Part shown: in pieces, positions 1-7,801 of the stretch
Position numbering within the stretch: position 1 is the first letter of the stretch
Layout: each line of letters begins with the position of its first letter
Assembly: GCA_019314425.1 (NCBI GenBank)
Contig: JAFCZI010000093.1
Location: forward strand, 1-8,143
Reading direction: 5' to 3'
Origin: Deltaproteobacteria bacterium
GTDB lineage: Bacteria > Desulfobacterota > DSM-4660 > Desulfatiglandales > Desulfatiglandaceae
DNA: 8,143 bases
Translations under genes and position numbers: made by a program
The notes under the pieces: model-generated
Seen by the model: only the letters and a program-made list of their open reading frames with translations
The model's database searches: none
Told to the model about the DNA's origin: nothing

Positions 1-23
1 TGTCAACCGCCCGTGCTCTGGTC

Positions 24-1127
24 TTAAATTTTGCCATTAACTCCCTCTATATGTTTGACGAAATGTCTTCCCATTGCAAAGGCCAGATCAACAGGCACAG
101 CGTTTCCTATTTGTCTTGCCATGGAGTTCAGATTGCCGGTGAATTCGAAGTCGTCATCAAATCCCTGAAGGCGCGCGGCTTCTCTGACGCTTATGGCTCT
201 GTTTTGTTCAGGATGCCCGAATCTTCCGTTCGAATAACTGATGCAGCGAGTCGTTAGTCCTGTTGCCGGTTTATCCCACCATAGGCGACCATAACAGTCA
301 GTATGACCCGTGTAAATGGAGCCATCTTTCCGCAGCATATAGCACTTCGGCAAGAGTTTCTTTATCCAGTTGTTGCGTCCTCCTCCGTCATGATCAGATG
401 CTTTAATCCGCCTCATGTTCAGTTCGGATAATTTGGCGGCACGGTGGTTTGGTATACCAGGACCCTTGTATGTCTCTCCAGCGGCGATAGCTGGAAGGTC
501 TGTAATTGCTTTTCGAACAGTTTTGTAGGGATTGTCGCGATCTTTGCCGTGGGTCGGGGTTGGAATGTTTACTTCCCCGTGTTTGCTTGCCAACAATACA
601 AAACGACGACGCAACTGTGGTGCGCCATAATCCTGGGCGGCTACTACCCCGCAGGTAATGTGGTAGCCCATTTTTTCCAGTAGCTCTTTGAACGCTGGGA
701 ATGGCCCCTGTTTGTGTTTGGGGACTTTCTGCAAGCCCGGCACATTTTCAACAAAGACAAAGTCCGGTTTAAATTTATTTATGATAATGCCGAACTGGGA
801 CAATAAGTTTTTGCGTGTGTCGCGTTTAGGGCTTTCCGTATTTTGCTTGGTAAATGGCTGGCAGGGGGCACATCCGCAGAATAGTTTGTAACTATCTTTG
901 TGTTTGTCAATCGCCGGCTGTAGGTCAGAAGCTGTGAGTTTTGTGATGCTTTTGTGGCAAAAAATGGCCTCGGGGAAGTTCAGGGTAAAGGTGCTCTTAA
1001 CATCCGGATCTATATCCAGCGCAAAAGCAATATCCATGCCGGCAGTCTGAAACCCCCTGCTTGTCCCACCGCAACCACAGAAGAAGTCAAATGCAGCTAT
1101 GTTTTTATGTTTGTCGTTTTTTGTCAT
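24..1127 (-). CDS. C5-cytosine DNA methyltransferase (Dcm family), 367 aa
   Basis: Transfers a methyl group from S-adenosylmethionine to carbon 5 of cytosine in a specific DNA site. All core motifs are visible in order. Motif I is FDFFCGCGG at residues 13-21 (SAM binding). Motif IV is GCAPCQPF at 85-92, with catalytic Cys89. Motif VI is ENV at 127-129, motif VIII is QLRRR at 171-175, and motif X is QIGNAVP at 339-345. A stretch of about 130 residues between motifs VIII and IX is the likely target-recognition region; the target site cannot be read from it. Motif IX may be around REAARLQGF (315-323). The length is normal for a stand-alone bacterial enzyme and the gene looks intact. The start is the first Met of the open frame, but the ribosome-binding site before it is weak. 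It could be an orphan methylase or half of a restriction-modification pair, since the window ends 23 bp after the stop. The family is certain; specificity and partner are unknown. Confidence 0.95.
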   Translation of the reverse strand: MTKNDKHKNIAAFDFFCGCGGTSRGFQTAGMDIAFALDIDPDVKSTFTLNFPEAIFCHKSITKLTASDLQPAIDKHKDSYKLFCGCAPCQPFTKQNTESPKRDTRKNLLSQFGIIINKFKPDFVFVENVPGLQKVPKHKQGPFPAFKELLEKMGYHITCGVVAAQDYGAPQLRRRFVLLASKHGEVNIPTPTHGKDRDNPYKTVRKAITDLPAIAAGETYKGPGIPNHRAAKLSELNMRRIKASDHDGGGRNNWIKKLLPKCYMLRKDGSIYTGHTDCYGRLWWDKPATGLTTRCISYSNGRFGHPEQNRAISVREAARLQGFDDDFEFTGNLNSMARQIGNAVPVDLAFAMGRHFVKHIEGVNGKI

Positions 1128-1142
1128 TTCCGACCCACGTGA

Positions 1143-1169
1143 ATAATATGCTTATACAAAGTATTTCAA
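1143..1169 (-). promoter_or_regulatory. Possible promoter for the cytosine methyltransferase gene
   Basis: On the minus strand a TTGAAA box (1164-1169) is followed after a short 15-bp spacer by TATTAT (1143-1148), upstream of the methyltransferase start at 1127. The region is AT-rich, as expected for a promoter. The spacer is shorter than ideal, and transcription would begin only about 10 nt before the ATG, so the call is weak. The 106-bp gap after the patatin gene makes a separate promoter here plausible. Confidence 0.3.
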
Positions 1170-1233
1170 CTTCGATCAGGATATCTTAGTGAAAAAACAA
1201 CACAAAAACAATAGAAAACCGGAACCTGACCAC

Positions 1234-2106
1234 CTAAAAAAGCACCTTCTCCAGAACCCTCAAAGCCGAGGCTTTTGCCGCCTGGTAAACCGCCGGTCCT
1301 TTCTCCAGACTGTTGGGGCCCATGGATGGCGCGTCGGTGTTGATTTCAATGACCTCCACCCCACGCAAAGCCACGATCCTTTTCTGCCGTTCATAATCTT
1401 CCATTCGGCCCGTATTGATGGCGATGTGCTGCATTCGCCAGGGGGTGAATCGTTTTTTCATAAACCCGTTGCCCGTTTCTCTGATATTCCCGGACGCGAT
1501 AAAATGGATCAGGATTCTGTCCAAACCACAAAGATCCGCCAGGGCTTCCACCGGCGCCTTCCCGCTGATGCCGCCATCCAGGTAAAACGCACCGTTAATT
1601 TTTGTGGGCTTAAACAACATGGGGACCGACCCTGAGGCCTTTATGGCATTGACAAGATCCCCCTCAATAAAAATCTTTTCTTTTCTATGGGTTACATCCA
1701 CAGCTGAAATGGCCAGGGGATATCGGCATTCCTCAAATCGTTTTGCCGGCAGCGTTTGCAGCAACCGCGTAAACCCATCTCCCCTGAGATAGCCGGTGTA
1801 TCCCCGGAACAGTCGCAAGGCGCTTTTCAGAAACCTGGGTAACGGATCAGGATCCCAGAAATCGTTCTTATTAACCTTGAACAAAAGGTCGCGGATGTCG
1901 TCATTACCCATTTCCGCAGCAGCCATGGCCGCCACAATAGCGCCTGAACTGGCCCCGGAAAATGCCGCAGGGACAATTCTCATTTCCCGAAGGGCCGCCA
2001 GAAATCCGGCGTGCGCAAAAAAACCGAAAAACCCGGAGGAAAAAGCCACCCCCACCCGGCCGAAAGTGTTTCCAGATGTGGAAAGGCCTCCTTCTACTGC
2101 CGCCAT
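1234..2106 (-). CDS. Patatin-like phospholipase family protein, 290 aa
   Basis: Predicted lipid acyl hydrolase using the Ser-Asp dyad of the patatin fold. The nucleophile elbow GASSG is at residues 51-55 (Ser53) and the DGG motif is at 177-179 (Asp177). The family-typical ASGSVP segment is at 157-162, before the DGG. The glycine-rich oxyanion loop, usually GGGxRG in this family, reads SSGFFG at residues 23-28. This variant sits in the right place, directly before AHAGFL, so the fold is intact but the oxyanion hole is unusual. I see no signal peptide or clear membrane segment, so it is probably cytosolic or peripheral at the membrane. The start codon lies inside the last codons of the nitroreductase gene (13-bp overlap). 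An AGGA sequence about 9 nt upstream supports this start, and the two genes are probably translationally coupled. The substrate is unknown. The family assignment is strong. Confidence 0.9.
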   Translation of the reverse strand: MAAVEGGLSTSGNTFGRVGVAFSSGFFGFFAHAGFLAALREMRIVPAAFSGASSGAIVAAMAAAEMGNDDIRDLLFKVNKNDFWDPDPLPRFLKSALRLFRGYTGYLRGDGFTRLLQTLPAKRFEECRYPLAISAVDVTHRKEKIFIEGDLVNAIKASGSVPMLFKPTKINGAFYLDGGISGKAPVEALADLCGLDRILIHFIASGNIRETGNGFMKKRFTPWRMQHIAINTGRMEDYERQKRIVALRGVEVIEINTDAPSMGPNSLEKGPAVYQAAKASALRVLEKVLF

Positions 2107-2759
2107 TTCACCACATCCTGAAGGGGGACCCTTTCCGATCGGCCACGATTGATGGGCGCATCAGGATCACCGTATCCCACGGCAACGCCGATAACCACCT
2201 GTTTTTCATCCGAAATATTCAATTCCTCCTTGATATCCTCATCAAATGCTGTGATCAGACCGATGGGGCAGGTACTCAACCCCAAACCATGGGCGGCCAG
2301 CACCAGATAACCCACCAGAACGCCGATGTCCGTGAGCCTGGCACTTGAAAAAACCTGGTCCATGCTGATGATCACAGCTGTGGGCGCGCCGTAAAAGTTG
2401 CAACTGCCCTCATTGATGAAATTCTGGAACACGGTGTCTTCCGGCAGATGGGGCTGAATGGTGTTTAAGAGCCCCCGCTGTCTCTCCATGAATGCCTCGG
2501 AAAGGGGTTTCTTCGCCCCCGGGCCGCAGGAGATATTTCGTTCCTTCATGCGTTTTACCAGAACCCGGCTCAATCGCTTCTTCTCTTCACCGGACACAAT
2601 CGTCAACTCCCATGGCTGGAGGTTAATGGCTGAGGGTGCCTGTGTGGCCAGATGAAGAAGATCTTCCAGCGTCTCCCTGGCCACGGTTTTTTCAAGAAAA
2701 GCACGGGTGCTCCTTCTTTCTTTCATCGCTTCCATAAGATCCATCATCGTTAACCCCAT
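2094..2759 (-). CDS. Nitroreductase-family FMN-dependent oxidoreductase, 221 aa
   Basis: Member of the nitroreductase superfamily, which reduces nitro compounds, quinones or other acceptors with NAD(P)H through bound FMN; the physiological substrate cannot be inferred. The FMN-phosphate-binding motif RRSTRAF is at residues 15-21. APSAINLQPW at 41-50 matches the conserved APSxxNxQPW segment. GLGLSTCPIG at 158-167 and GYGDPDAP at 195-202, followed by a basic stretch, match the C-terminal half of the fold. Length is typical. The first Met is used here, with an AAGGG about 9 nt upstream. Met5 (start at 2747) is an alternative, because a GGGG sits just ahead of it and the conserved domain begins after it. 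It is the first gene of a likely two-gene transcript with the patatin-like phospholipase, whose start it overlaps. Confidence 0.92.
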   Translation of the reverse strand: MGLTMMDLMEAMKERRSTRAFLEKTVARETLEDLLHLATQAPSAINLQPWELTIVSGEEKKRLSRVLVKRMKERNISCGPGAKKPLSEAFMERQRGLLNTIQPHLPEDTVFQNFINEGSCNFYGAPTAVIISMDQVFSSARLTDIGVLVGYLVLAAHGLGLSTCPIGLITAFDEDIKEELNISDEKQVVIGVAVGYGDPDAPINRGRSERVPLQDVVKWRQ

Positions 2760-3061
2760 ATATTTAGGCCCTTAGCGCCTGGTTTACCGGCAAAAAAAGA
2801 AGCTCATTGACGGAAAAACCTAAAACTGCGACGCTGCCACTTTAGTTCTCCAATGATAGGGATTTTGCCGAGGACATGTCAACATCATTCCAAAATATAA
2901 ACAAATTGCACTACATCTTGGCATTAAAGGTTTTTATGATCACATCATGTTGTATCTTCTATTTACAATACCCGGGAATTATGTTAGAGATCTTTTGATT
3001 ATTTTCAGGGTTGCAAAAACGCATCCAAATAGATTTTAAACTCCCAGGAGCGGGGGCCGGG
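2760..3061. other. Divergent spacer between the nitroreductase and smc genes
   Basis: This 302-bp spacer separates the two divergent transcription units. It contains the minus-strand promoter at 2853-2882. The right part (about 2880-3010) is AT-rich and must contain or adjoin the smc control region, but I found no pair of -35 and -10 boxes with acceptable spacing, and no sigma-54 pattern. A short inverted repeat, ATGAT-CAC-ATCAT, lies at 2936-2948. No small gene or RNA gene is evident. Confidence 0.6.
2853..2882 (-). promoter_or_regulatory. Sigma-70-type promoter of the nitroreductase-patatin transcript
   Basis: On the minus strand a perfect TTGACA -35 box (2877-2882) is followed by an 18-bp spacer and TATCAT (2853-2858), which matches five of six consensus -10 bases. 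Transcription would start near 2846, giving a leader of about 87 nt before the nitroreductase start. The 8-bp palindrome GACATGTC (2873-2880) overlaps the -35 box and could be a regulator site, though such a short palindrome may be chance. Confidence 0.6.
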
Positions 3062-6000
3062 ATGAAAATAAAACAAGTATCCATACATGGCTTCAAGTCT
3101 TTTCCGGAAAGGTTGGAAATTAACTTCCCGACCGGTATCAGCGGTGTTGTGGGTCCCAACGGCTGCGGCAAAAGCAATGTGGTCGACGCCATCCGGTGGT
3201 GCATGGGAGAACAGAGCCCCAAACTACTCCGCGGTCGCAAAATGGAAGATGTTATTTTCAGCGGCGCCGGTAACTGCAAACCGCTTGGAATGGCTGAAGT
3301 ATCGCTCCTTTTTGAAAATGGAACCGGCGACTTCCCACCCGCCTTTGCCCACAACCCGGAATTGTCCGTCACCCGACGTCTTTACAGGTCCGGCGAAAGT
3401 GAATACATGCTCAACAATGTGCCATGCCGGTTAAAGGACATCCAGGAGGTTTTCATGGATACGGGCCTGGGAAACAAAGCCTATTCCATTATCGGCCAGG
3501 GCCAGATCGGAAACATTATTGAGCAGCGGCCCGAGGAAACCCGCATCATGCTGGAGGAGGCGGCCGGTATCACAAAATATAGGAAAAAGGTGGCGGTATC
3601 ACAAAAGAAAATCGAGCTGACCGAAGCCAATCTGCAACGGGTTGGCGATATTTTAAGCGAAATCGAAAAACAGATCCGGTCCCTTAAAAGACAAGCGGCC
3701 AAAGCCGCGCGTTACAAAGCCCTCAGCAGCAAAATTCAGGATCTGGAACTGGCGTTTTTTGGGAACACTTATGAAAAACTCACGGCTGATGTGGGCCACA
3801 AAATGCACTCCACTGAAGCCCTTATGGGTGAAAAAAACGGCCTCGCCGCAACCCTTTCCCGGCACGACGCCAAAATCGTCGACATGAACCTGGAACTGGA
3901 AGAAAAAGAAGAGGACCTTTCCGCTTGTCGCAAAGCACACTTTGATTGCAGAGATCGCGTTCAAAAAAAGGAAGCGAGCATACAATCCCTGGAAGGAGAG
4001 CTCAAAACCCTTTTGCAATTGGCTTCCCGTCTCGCAACAGAACAGGGGGACGTGCGAACAAACATTGTGACACTGGAAAAAAAGAAGGACCATCTGAAAG
4101 GGGAAATACTCAGGCTACAGGGAGAAACCACCGACCTCGAGGCGGAAGCGCAACTTGAAGAGGAACGCCTGAAAACACGAAAACGGCTTTTCAATGAAAT
4201 CCGGGAGAATTTTGAGAAGGCAAGGGATAACATGAGCGCCGGTGAAACCCATGCCGTGGGTCTTAACCATGAAACGGGATATCTCAACAAGGCACTGGAA
4301 CAGGTCTCCGACAGCCGGTCCAGATTAGAAAATGAACTGGCTGAGACCGCTGCCAGATCTGAAAGCATCCTGAAAACCTCCGAAAGAAAAACCAGCGTCC
4401 GGAAAGCGATCACGGAAAAGCTTCAGGAAATCGAAAACAGCATCGAAGAAACGGGTACCAAAACAAATGAGCTTGAGAGCATCAAGAAACGGGTTGAGGC
4501 GGAGGCAAAAAAAGCGGAATCGGATCTGAATAGCTGCCGATCCCGAATGGCAAGCCTGGAAGGGCTGATGGAAAATTTTGAAGGATACAAAGCGGGCGTG
4601 AGAACCATCATGCGGGCCGGGGATTTTGCGCCGGGGAATCAGGGTCGGGTTCTGGGAATTCTGGCAGATGTCATTGAAGTGGCACCCCAGTATGAAAAAG
4701 CGCTTGAGGCGGTTCTGGCCGAAAAGCTGCAATATGTGATCACCAAGACAAAAGACGACGCCGCAGCTGCCGTTGGCTATCTCAAGGAGAAGGGCAGGGG
4801 AATCGGCAGTTTTGCTCCACTGGAAGACCTCATCTATTCCACCAAAGAGAGCCGGTCGGATTCAAAATTTTTGCCCTTGCGCAATTTTGTCACCACATCG
4901 AAAGAATTTGAACCGCTCATCAACGACATCTTGAACAATACCGTATTGGTCGATGATGTATCGACGGCCCTGGCCGCTTTGGGGAAAAATGGTCATACAC
5001 ACTGCTTTGTCACCCCTGAAGGGGATGTGGTGGATCAGCGCGGCGTCATCACAGGCGGTCGGCTTTCCCATGCCTCAAGGGGTCTTCTGGCCAGAAAAAG
5101 GGAAATCGTCGAGCTGAAAAAAGAAGTCGCCGCCCATAAACGAAAATTTGAAGACCTGAGTTTTCAGCTGGAAGACATTCTGGCTGGGATTGAGGAAAAT
5201 CAAGGGGCGGTTCAGCGGTTGACCGATGAAAAATGGTCGTGCCGGGACGACATCAGCGATGTTGATAAAATACTGTTTCGCCTGGGCCAGGAACTGGATC
5301 AGTCCGAAAAACTTTCCCGAAAAATTCAAGAGGACCTCAAACAAAAGGAAATCGAGCAGGAAAACCAGCAGGAACAACTGAAAAAGTTACAGTCGGCACT
5401 TCACGAAAGCCGGGAAAAACAAGCCCGTGAAGCCGCTTACTTCCACGAAAAAGAGCTGGAATTAAAAGAAGCTGAAGCCGAATTTGAACACACCCGCGAA
5501 AAGGCTTCAAAGCTCCGGGAGGATTGTCGTCTCCGTAAAGAATCTCAACGAGGCGTCGCCCGTGAAATGGACATGGTCGACAATTACCGGGATGACTCGC
5601 AGGACAGGCTTGAGGCCATCTTAAAAGATACGGAGCACGGACAACAACGCCGGCAGGCGTGTGAAGCGGAAGGGAAGGTCCTTAAAGAGTCCCTCAAAAG
5701 CCTTTATGAAGAATTACGACAGGCGGAGGAGCTCATGAATCACTCGGAGTTGGATTACCGCAGCCGAAAGGAGGCCATCAAGGAAGAAGAACATCGGGTT
5801 TCGCAACTGAAGGATCAGATCGACCGCCTCACCGAAGAGATCAACAGCAGCAAAATGGCCCAGTCCGAGATCCGGTTCAAAATCGACAACCTGTTGGAAA
5901 GGGTCCAGGAAAATTTTGGCGTCAACATGAAGGAAATCTACAAACAATTCCTGCAGGATGATTTCGATGAACAAGCGGCAAAGGGAGAAATTGAAAATCA

Positions 6001-6628
6001 GAGAGCGGTTCGGAACAATATGGGGGAGGTGAACCTGACCGCCATCAGGGAATATGAAGCACTCAAAGAACGCCATGATTTTATTCTGGAGCAGCGTCAG
6101 GATCTGTTGGATTCCATAGAATCCTTAAACACCGCCATAAAAAAAATCAACCGGACGTCCCTTGAAAAATTCAACACAACCTTTCACGAGGTGGATCAGA
6201 AACTCAAAGAAATCTTCCCCATTCTCTTCAGCGGCGGGACCGCCAGCCTCAGGTTGACGGATGAACAAAACCCCCTGGAAGGCGGTGTCCTGGTAGAGGT
6301 ACAGCCCCCCGGAAAACGGTTGAGCCATATGGGCCTTCTTTCGGGTGGTGAAAAAGCCCTGGTGGCGATGGCCCTTATTTTTGCCATTTACATGATCAAA
6401 CCCAGCCCTTTTTGTCTCTTGGATGAAGTTGATGCGCCCCTTGACGAAGCCAATATCGATCGATTCAACGACCTGTTAAACAAGATAAAAAAGGACTCAC
6501 AGATTATCATGGTGACCCACAGCCGAAAAACCATGGCCATCACCGATTGTCTTTTCGGCATCACAATGGAGAACAAGGGGGTGTCAAAACTCGTATCCGT
6601 AGACATACAGAATCTCCAAAACCAATAA
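3062..6628 (+). CDS. smc: Chromosome segregation/condensation ATPase SMC, 1188 aa
   Basis: Structural maintenance of chromosomes protein. It forms a ring-shaped dimer that, with ScpA and ScpB (not in this window), organises and segregates the chromosome. The N-terminal head begins MKIKQVSIHGFKSF, with Walker A GPNGCGKS at residues 31-38 and Gln51 in the GEQSPKLLRG stretch. A long Glu/Lys/Arg-rich coiled coil follows (about 170-500). The hinge runs from about 522 to 665, starting near GRVLGILADVI and ending near GVITGGR. A second coiled coil (about 670-1020) leads to the C-terminal head. That head has the signature LSGGEK at 1093-1098 and Walker B LLDEVDAPLD with Asp1121 and Glu1122. I chose the ATG at 3062 because family members start right at this motif and a GGAG/GGGGG purine stretch precedes it. 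An in-frame TTG at 3011 would add 17 atypical residues. Length is normal and no defect is seen. Confidence 0.98.
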   Translation: MKIKQVSIHGFKSFPERLEINFPTGISGVVGPNGCGKSNVVDAIRWCMGEQSPKLLRGRKMEDVIFSGAGNCKPLGMAEVSLLFENGTGDFPPAFAHNPELSVTRRLYRSGESEYMLNNVPCRLKDIQEVFMDTGLGNKAYSIIGQGQIGNIIEQRPEETRIMLEEAAGITKYRKKVAVSQKKIELTEANLQRVGDILSEIEKQIRSLKRQAAKAARYKALSSKIQDLELAFFGNTYEKLTADVGHKMHSTEALMGEKNGLAATLSRHDAKIVDMNLELEEKEEDLSACRKAHFDCRDRVQKKEASIQSLEGELKTLLQLASRLATEQGDVRTNIVTLEKKKDHLKGEILRLQGETTDLEAEAQLEEERLKTRKRLFNEIRENFEKARDNMSAGETHAVGLNHETGYLNKALEQVSDSRSRLENELAETAARSESILKTSERKTSVRKAITEKLQEIENSIEETGTKTNELESIKKRVEAEAKKAESDLNSCRSRMASLEGLMENFEGYKAGVRTIMRAGDFAPGNQGRVLGILADVIEVAPQYEKALEAVLAEKLQYVITKTKDDAAAAVGYLKEKGRGIGSFAPLEDLIYSTKESRSDSKFLPLRNFVTTSKEFEPLINDILNNTVLVDDVSTALAALGKNGHTHCFVTPEGDVVDQRGVITGGRLSHASRGLLARKREIVELKKEVAAHKRKFEDLSFQLEDILAGIEENQGAVQRLTDEKWSCRDDISDVDKILFRLGQELDQSEKLSRKIQEDLKQKEIEQENQQEQLKKLQSALHESREKQAREAAYFHEKELELKEAEAEFEHTREKASKLREDCRLRKESQRGVAREMDMVDNYRDDSQDRLEAILKDTEHGQQRRQACEAEGKVLKESLKSLYEELRQAEELMNHSELDYRSRKEAIKEEEHRVSQLKDQIDRLTEEINSSKMAQSEIRFKIDNLLERVQENFGVNMKEIYKQFLQDDFDEQAAKGEIENQRAVRNNMGEVNLTAIREYEALKERHDFILEQRQDLLDSIESLNTAIKKINRTSLEKFNTTFHEVDQKLKEIFPILFSGGTASLRLTDEQNPLEGGVLVEVQPPGKRLSHMGLLSGGEKALVAMALIFAIYMIKPSPFCLLDEVDAPLDEANIDRFNDLLNKIKKDSQIIMVTHSRKTMAITDCLFGITMENKGVSKLVSVDIQNLQNQ

Positions 6629-6634
6629 CAAGTT

Positions 6635-6640
6635 AAGGAA
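6635..6640 (+). promoter_or_regulatory. Ribosome-binding site of ftsY
   Basis: AAGGAA lies 7 nt before the ftsY ATG, within the 19-bp gap after the smc stop codon. It fixes the ftsY start and supports co-transcription with smc. Confidence 0.7.
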
Positions 6641-6647
6641 TAGCTTA

Positions 6648-7706
6648 ATGGCCATTTTTAGAAAGAAAAAACATCCGAAGAACCCAACAACCCCGCCGGT
6701 AGAAACACCGCAAAGCCCTGAGCCCGCCAACCCCGAGGACAATGATACGCCGGTCCACGGGGAAAATGAAAACCAGCCTGAAAACACCCCAGACGGCGTT
6801 TTTAAAAGACTTCGTCACGGCCTTACAAAAACCAGATCGTCCTTCACCGACCGGATTGACAACCTTTTTGCGGGCAAAAAAGAAATTACCGAAAGTTTAA
6901 TGGATGAGCTTGAGGAGATTCTTTTTACATCCGATATCGGTGTGGTTACCACCCAGAGCCTGCTGGATGTCGTCCGGGAACAGGTGACAGGAAAGGAGCT
7001 GAAAGACCCGCGAAAGCTCAAAGAGATGTTGAAAAACCATATCCTCTCTCTACTGGATCAAAAACCGATTGAAACTGCACCGCCAAAACCCGGAGACCCC
7101 CTGGTCATTATGGTTGCGGGAGTAAACGGGGTCGGGAAGACCACCACCATCGGAAAAATAGCGCATCGTTACAGGCGCGAGGGAAAAACCGTCATGCTGG
7201 TTGCCGCAGACACCTTCCGGGCCGCCGCTGTCGAACAGCTGACCATCTGGGGAGAACGGGTGGGCGCCACGGTCATCAAACAGGGCACCGGCGCCGACCC
7301 ATCGGCCGTTGCTTTCGACGCCATGACCGCCGCCATATCCAGAAATGTCGATGTGGTCCTGGTAGATACAGCCGGAAGACTGCATACCCAGATCAACCTT
7401 ATGGAGGAGCTCCAGAAAATAAACCGGGTCATCGGCCGAAAGCTTCCGGGGGCGCCCCATGAGGTATGGCTCGTCCTCGATGCCACAACGGGTCAAAACG
7501 CCATTTCACAGGCCGAAGCCTTTCAGGAAACGTTGGGCCTGACCGGCATCATCCTCACCAAATTAGACGGCACCGCAAAGGGGGGGATTGTGATCGGAAT
7601 CTCCAGCCAGCTTCAGATTCCCATTCGCTTCATCGGCATCGGCGAACAGATGGACGACCTCAGGACTTTTGATGCGAACGACTTTGTGCGAGCCATCTTC
7701 GACTAG
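6648..7706 (+). CDS. ftsY: Signal recognition particle receptor GTPase FtsY, 352 aa
   Basis: Membrane-associated receptor that docks ribosome-nascent chain-SRP complexes (with Ffh and 4.5S RNA) at the Sec translocon. The first 50 or so residues form a short A domain: a basic start (MAIFRKKKHPK, suited to membrane contact) followed by a Pro/Glu/Asn-rich linker. The N domain spans about 51-140. The GTPase G domain then carries G1 GVNGVGKT (158-165), G2 DTFRAAA (188-194), G3 DTAGR (240-244), G4 TKLD (304-307) and the closing GIGEQ (330-334). TKLDGTAKGG is characteristic of SRP GTPases. The A-domain extension and the missing Ffh M domain identify FtsY rather than Ffh. The gene follows smc by 19 bp, the same order as in Bacillus subtilis. 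It appears intact. Confidence 0.97.
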   Translation: MAIFRKKKHPKNPTTPPVETPQSPEPANPEDNDTPVHGENENQPENTPDGVFKRLRHGLTKTRSSFTDRIDNLFAGKKEITESLMDELEEILFTSDIGVVTTQSLLDVVREQVTGKELKDPRKLKEMLKNHILSLLDQKPIETAPPKPGDPLVIMVAGVNGVGKTTTIGKIAHRYRREGKTVMLVAADTFRAAAVEQLTIWGERVGATVIKQGTGADPSAVAFDAMTAAISRNVDVVLVDTAGRLHTQINLMEELQKINRVIGRKLPGAPHEVWLVLDATTGQNAISQAEAFQETLGLTGIILTKLDGTAKGGIVIGISSQLQIPIRFIGIGEQMDDLRTFDANDFVRAIFD

Positions 7707-7719
7707 CGAAACATCCGCT

Positions 7720-7740
7720 TGACCCTCAGGTAGTGGGTCA
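7720..7740 (+). terminator. Weak hairpin after ftsY, possible terminator
   Basis: TGACCC (7720-7725) and GGGTCA (7735-7740) form a perfect 6-bp stem with a 9-nt loop, beginning 13 nt after the ftsY stop. Only GTTTG follows, not a run of T, so intrinsic termination would be weak. It may instead stabilise the mRNA 3' end. Confidence 0.3.
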
Positions 7741-7801
7741 GTTTGAAAAATCTGTGGGTTGCAATGCTCAAGCGCTTACGCTAGGCTCTATTCCATAGGA
7801 T

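Noticed and set aside
1234..2106. Patatin-like protein as the effector of a CBASS antiphage system beside a DNA methyltransferase
   Set aside because: No cyclic-nucleotide synthase gene is present nearby; the gene is instead coupled to a nitroreductase, so there is no support for a defence role.
1189..2348. Plus-strand open frames opposite the patatin and nitroreductase genes
   Set aside because: They are antisense to well-supported genes, show no recognisable domains and have unnatural composition.
2936..2948. ATGAT-CAC-ATCAT inverted repeat as an smc operator
   Set aside because: The 5-bp arms are too short to separate from chance in AT-rich DNA, and no promoter boxes can be placed next to it.
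3011..3061. TTG-initiated extension of SMC by 17 residues
   Set aside because: The ATG at 3062 has purine-rich ribosome-binding sequence before it and begins exactly at the conserved SMC N-terminus; the extra residues resemble no SMC sequence.
3481..6606. Several minus-strand open frames of 60-150 codons opposite smc
   Set aside because: They are shadows of the smc coding strand; their Phe- and Ser-rich translations are the complement of Glu/Lys coiled-coil codons.
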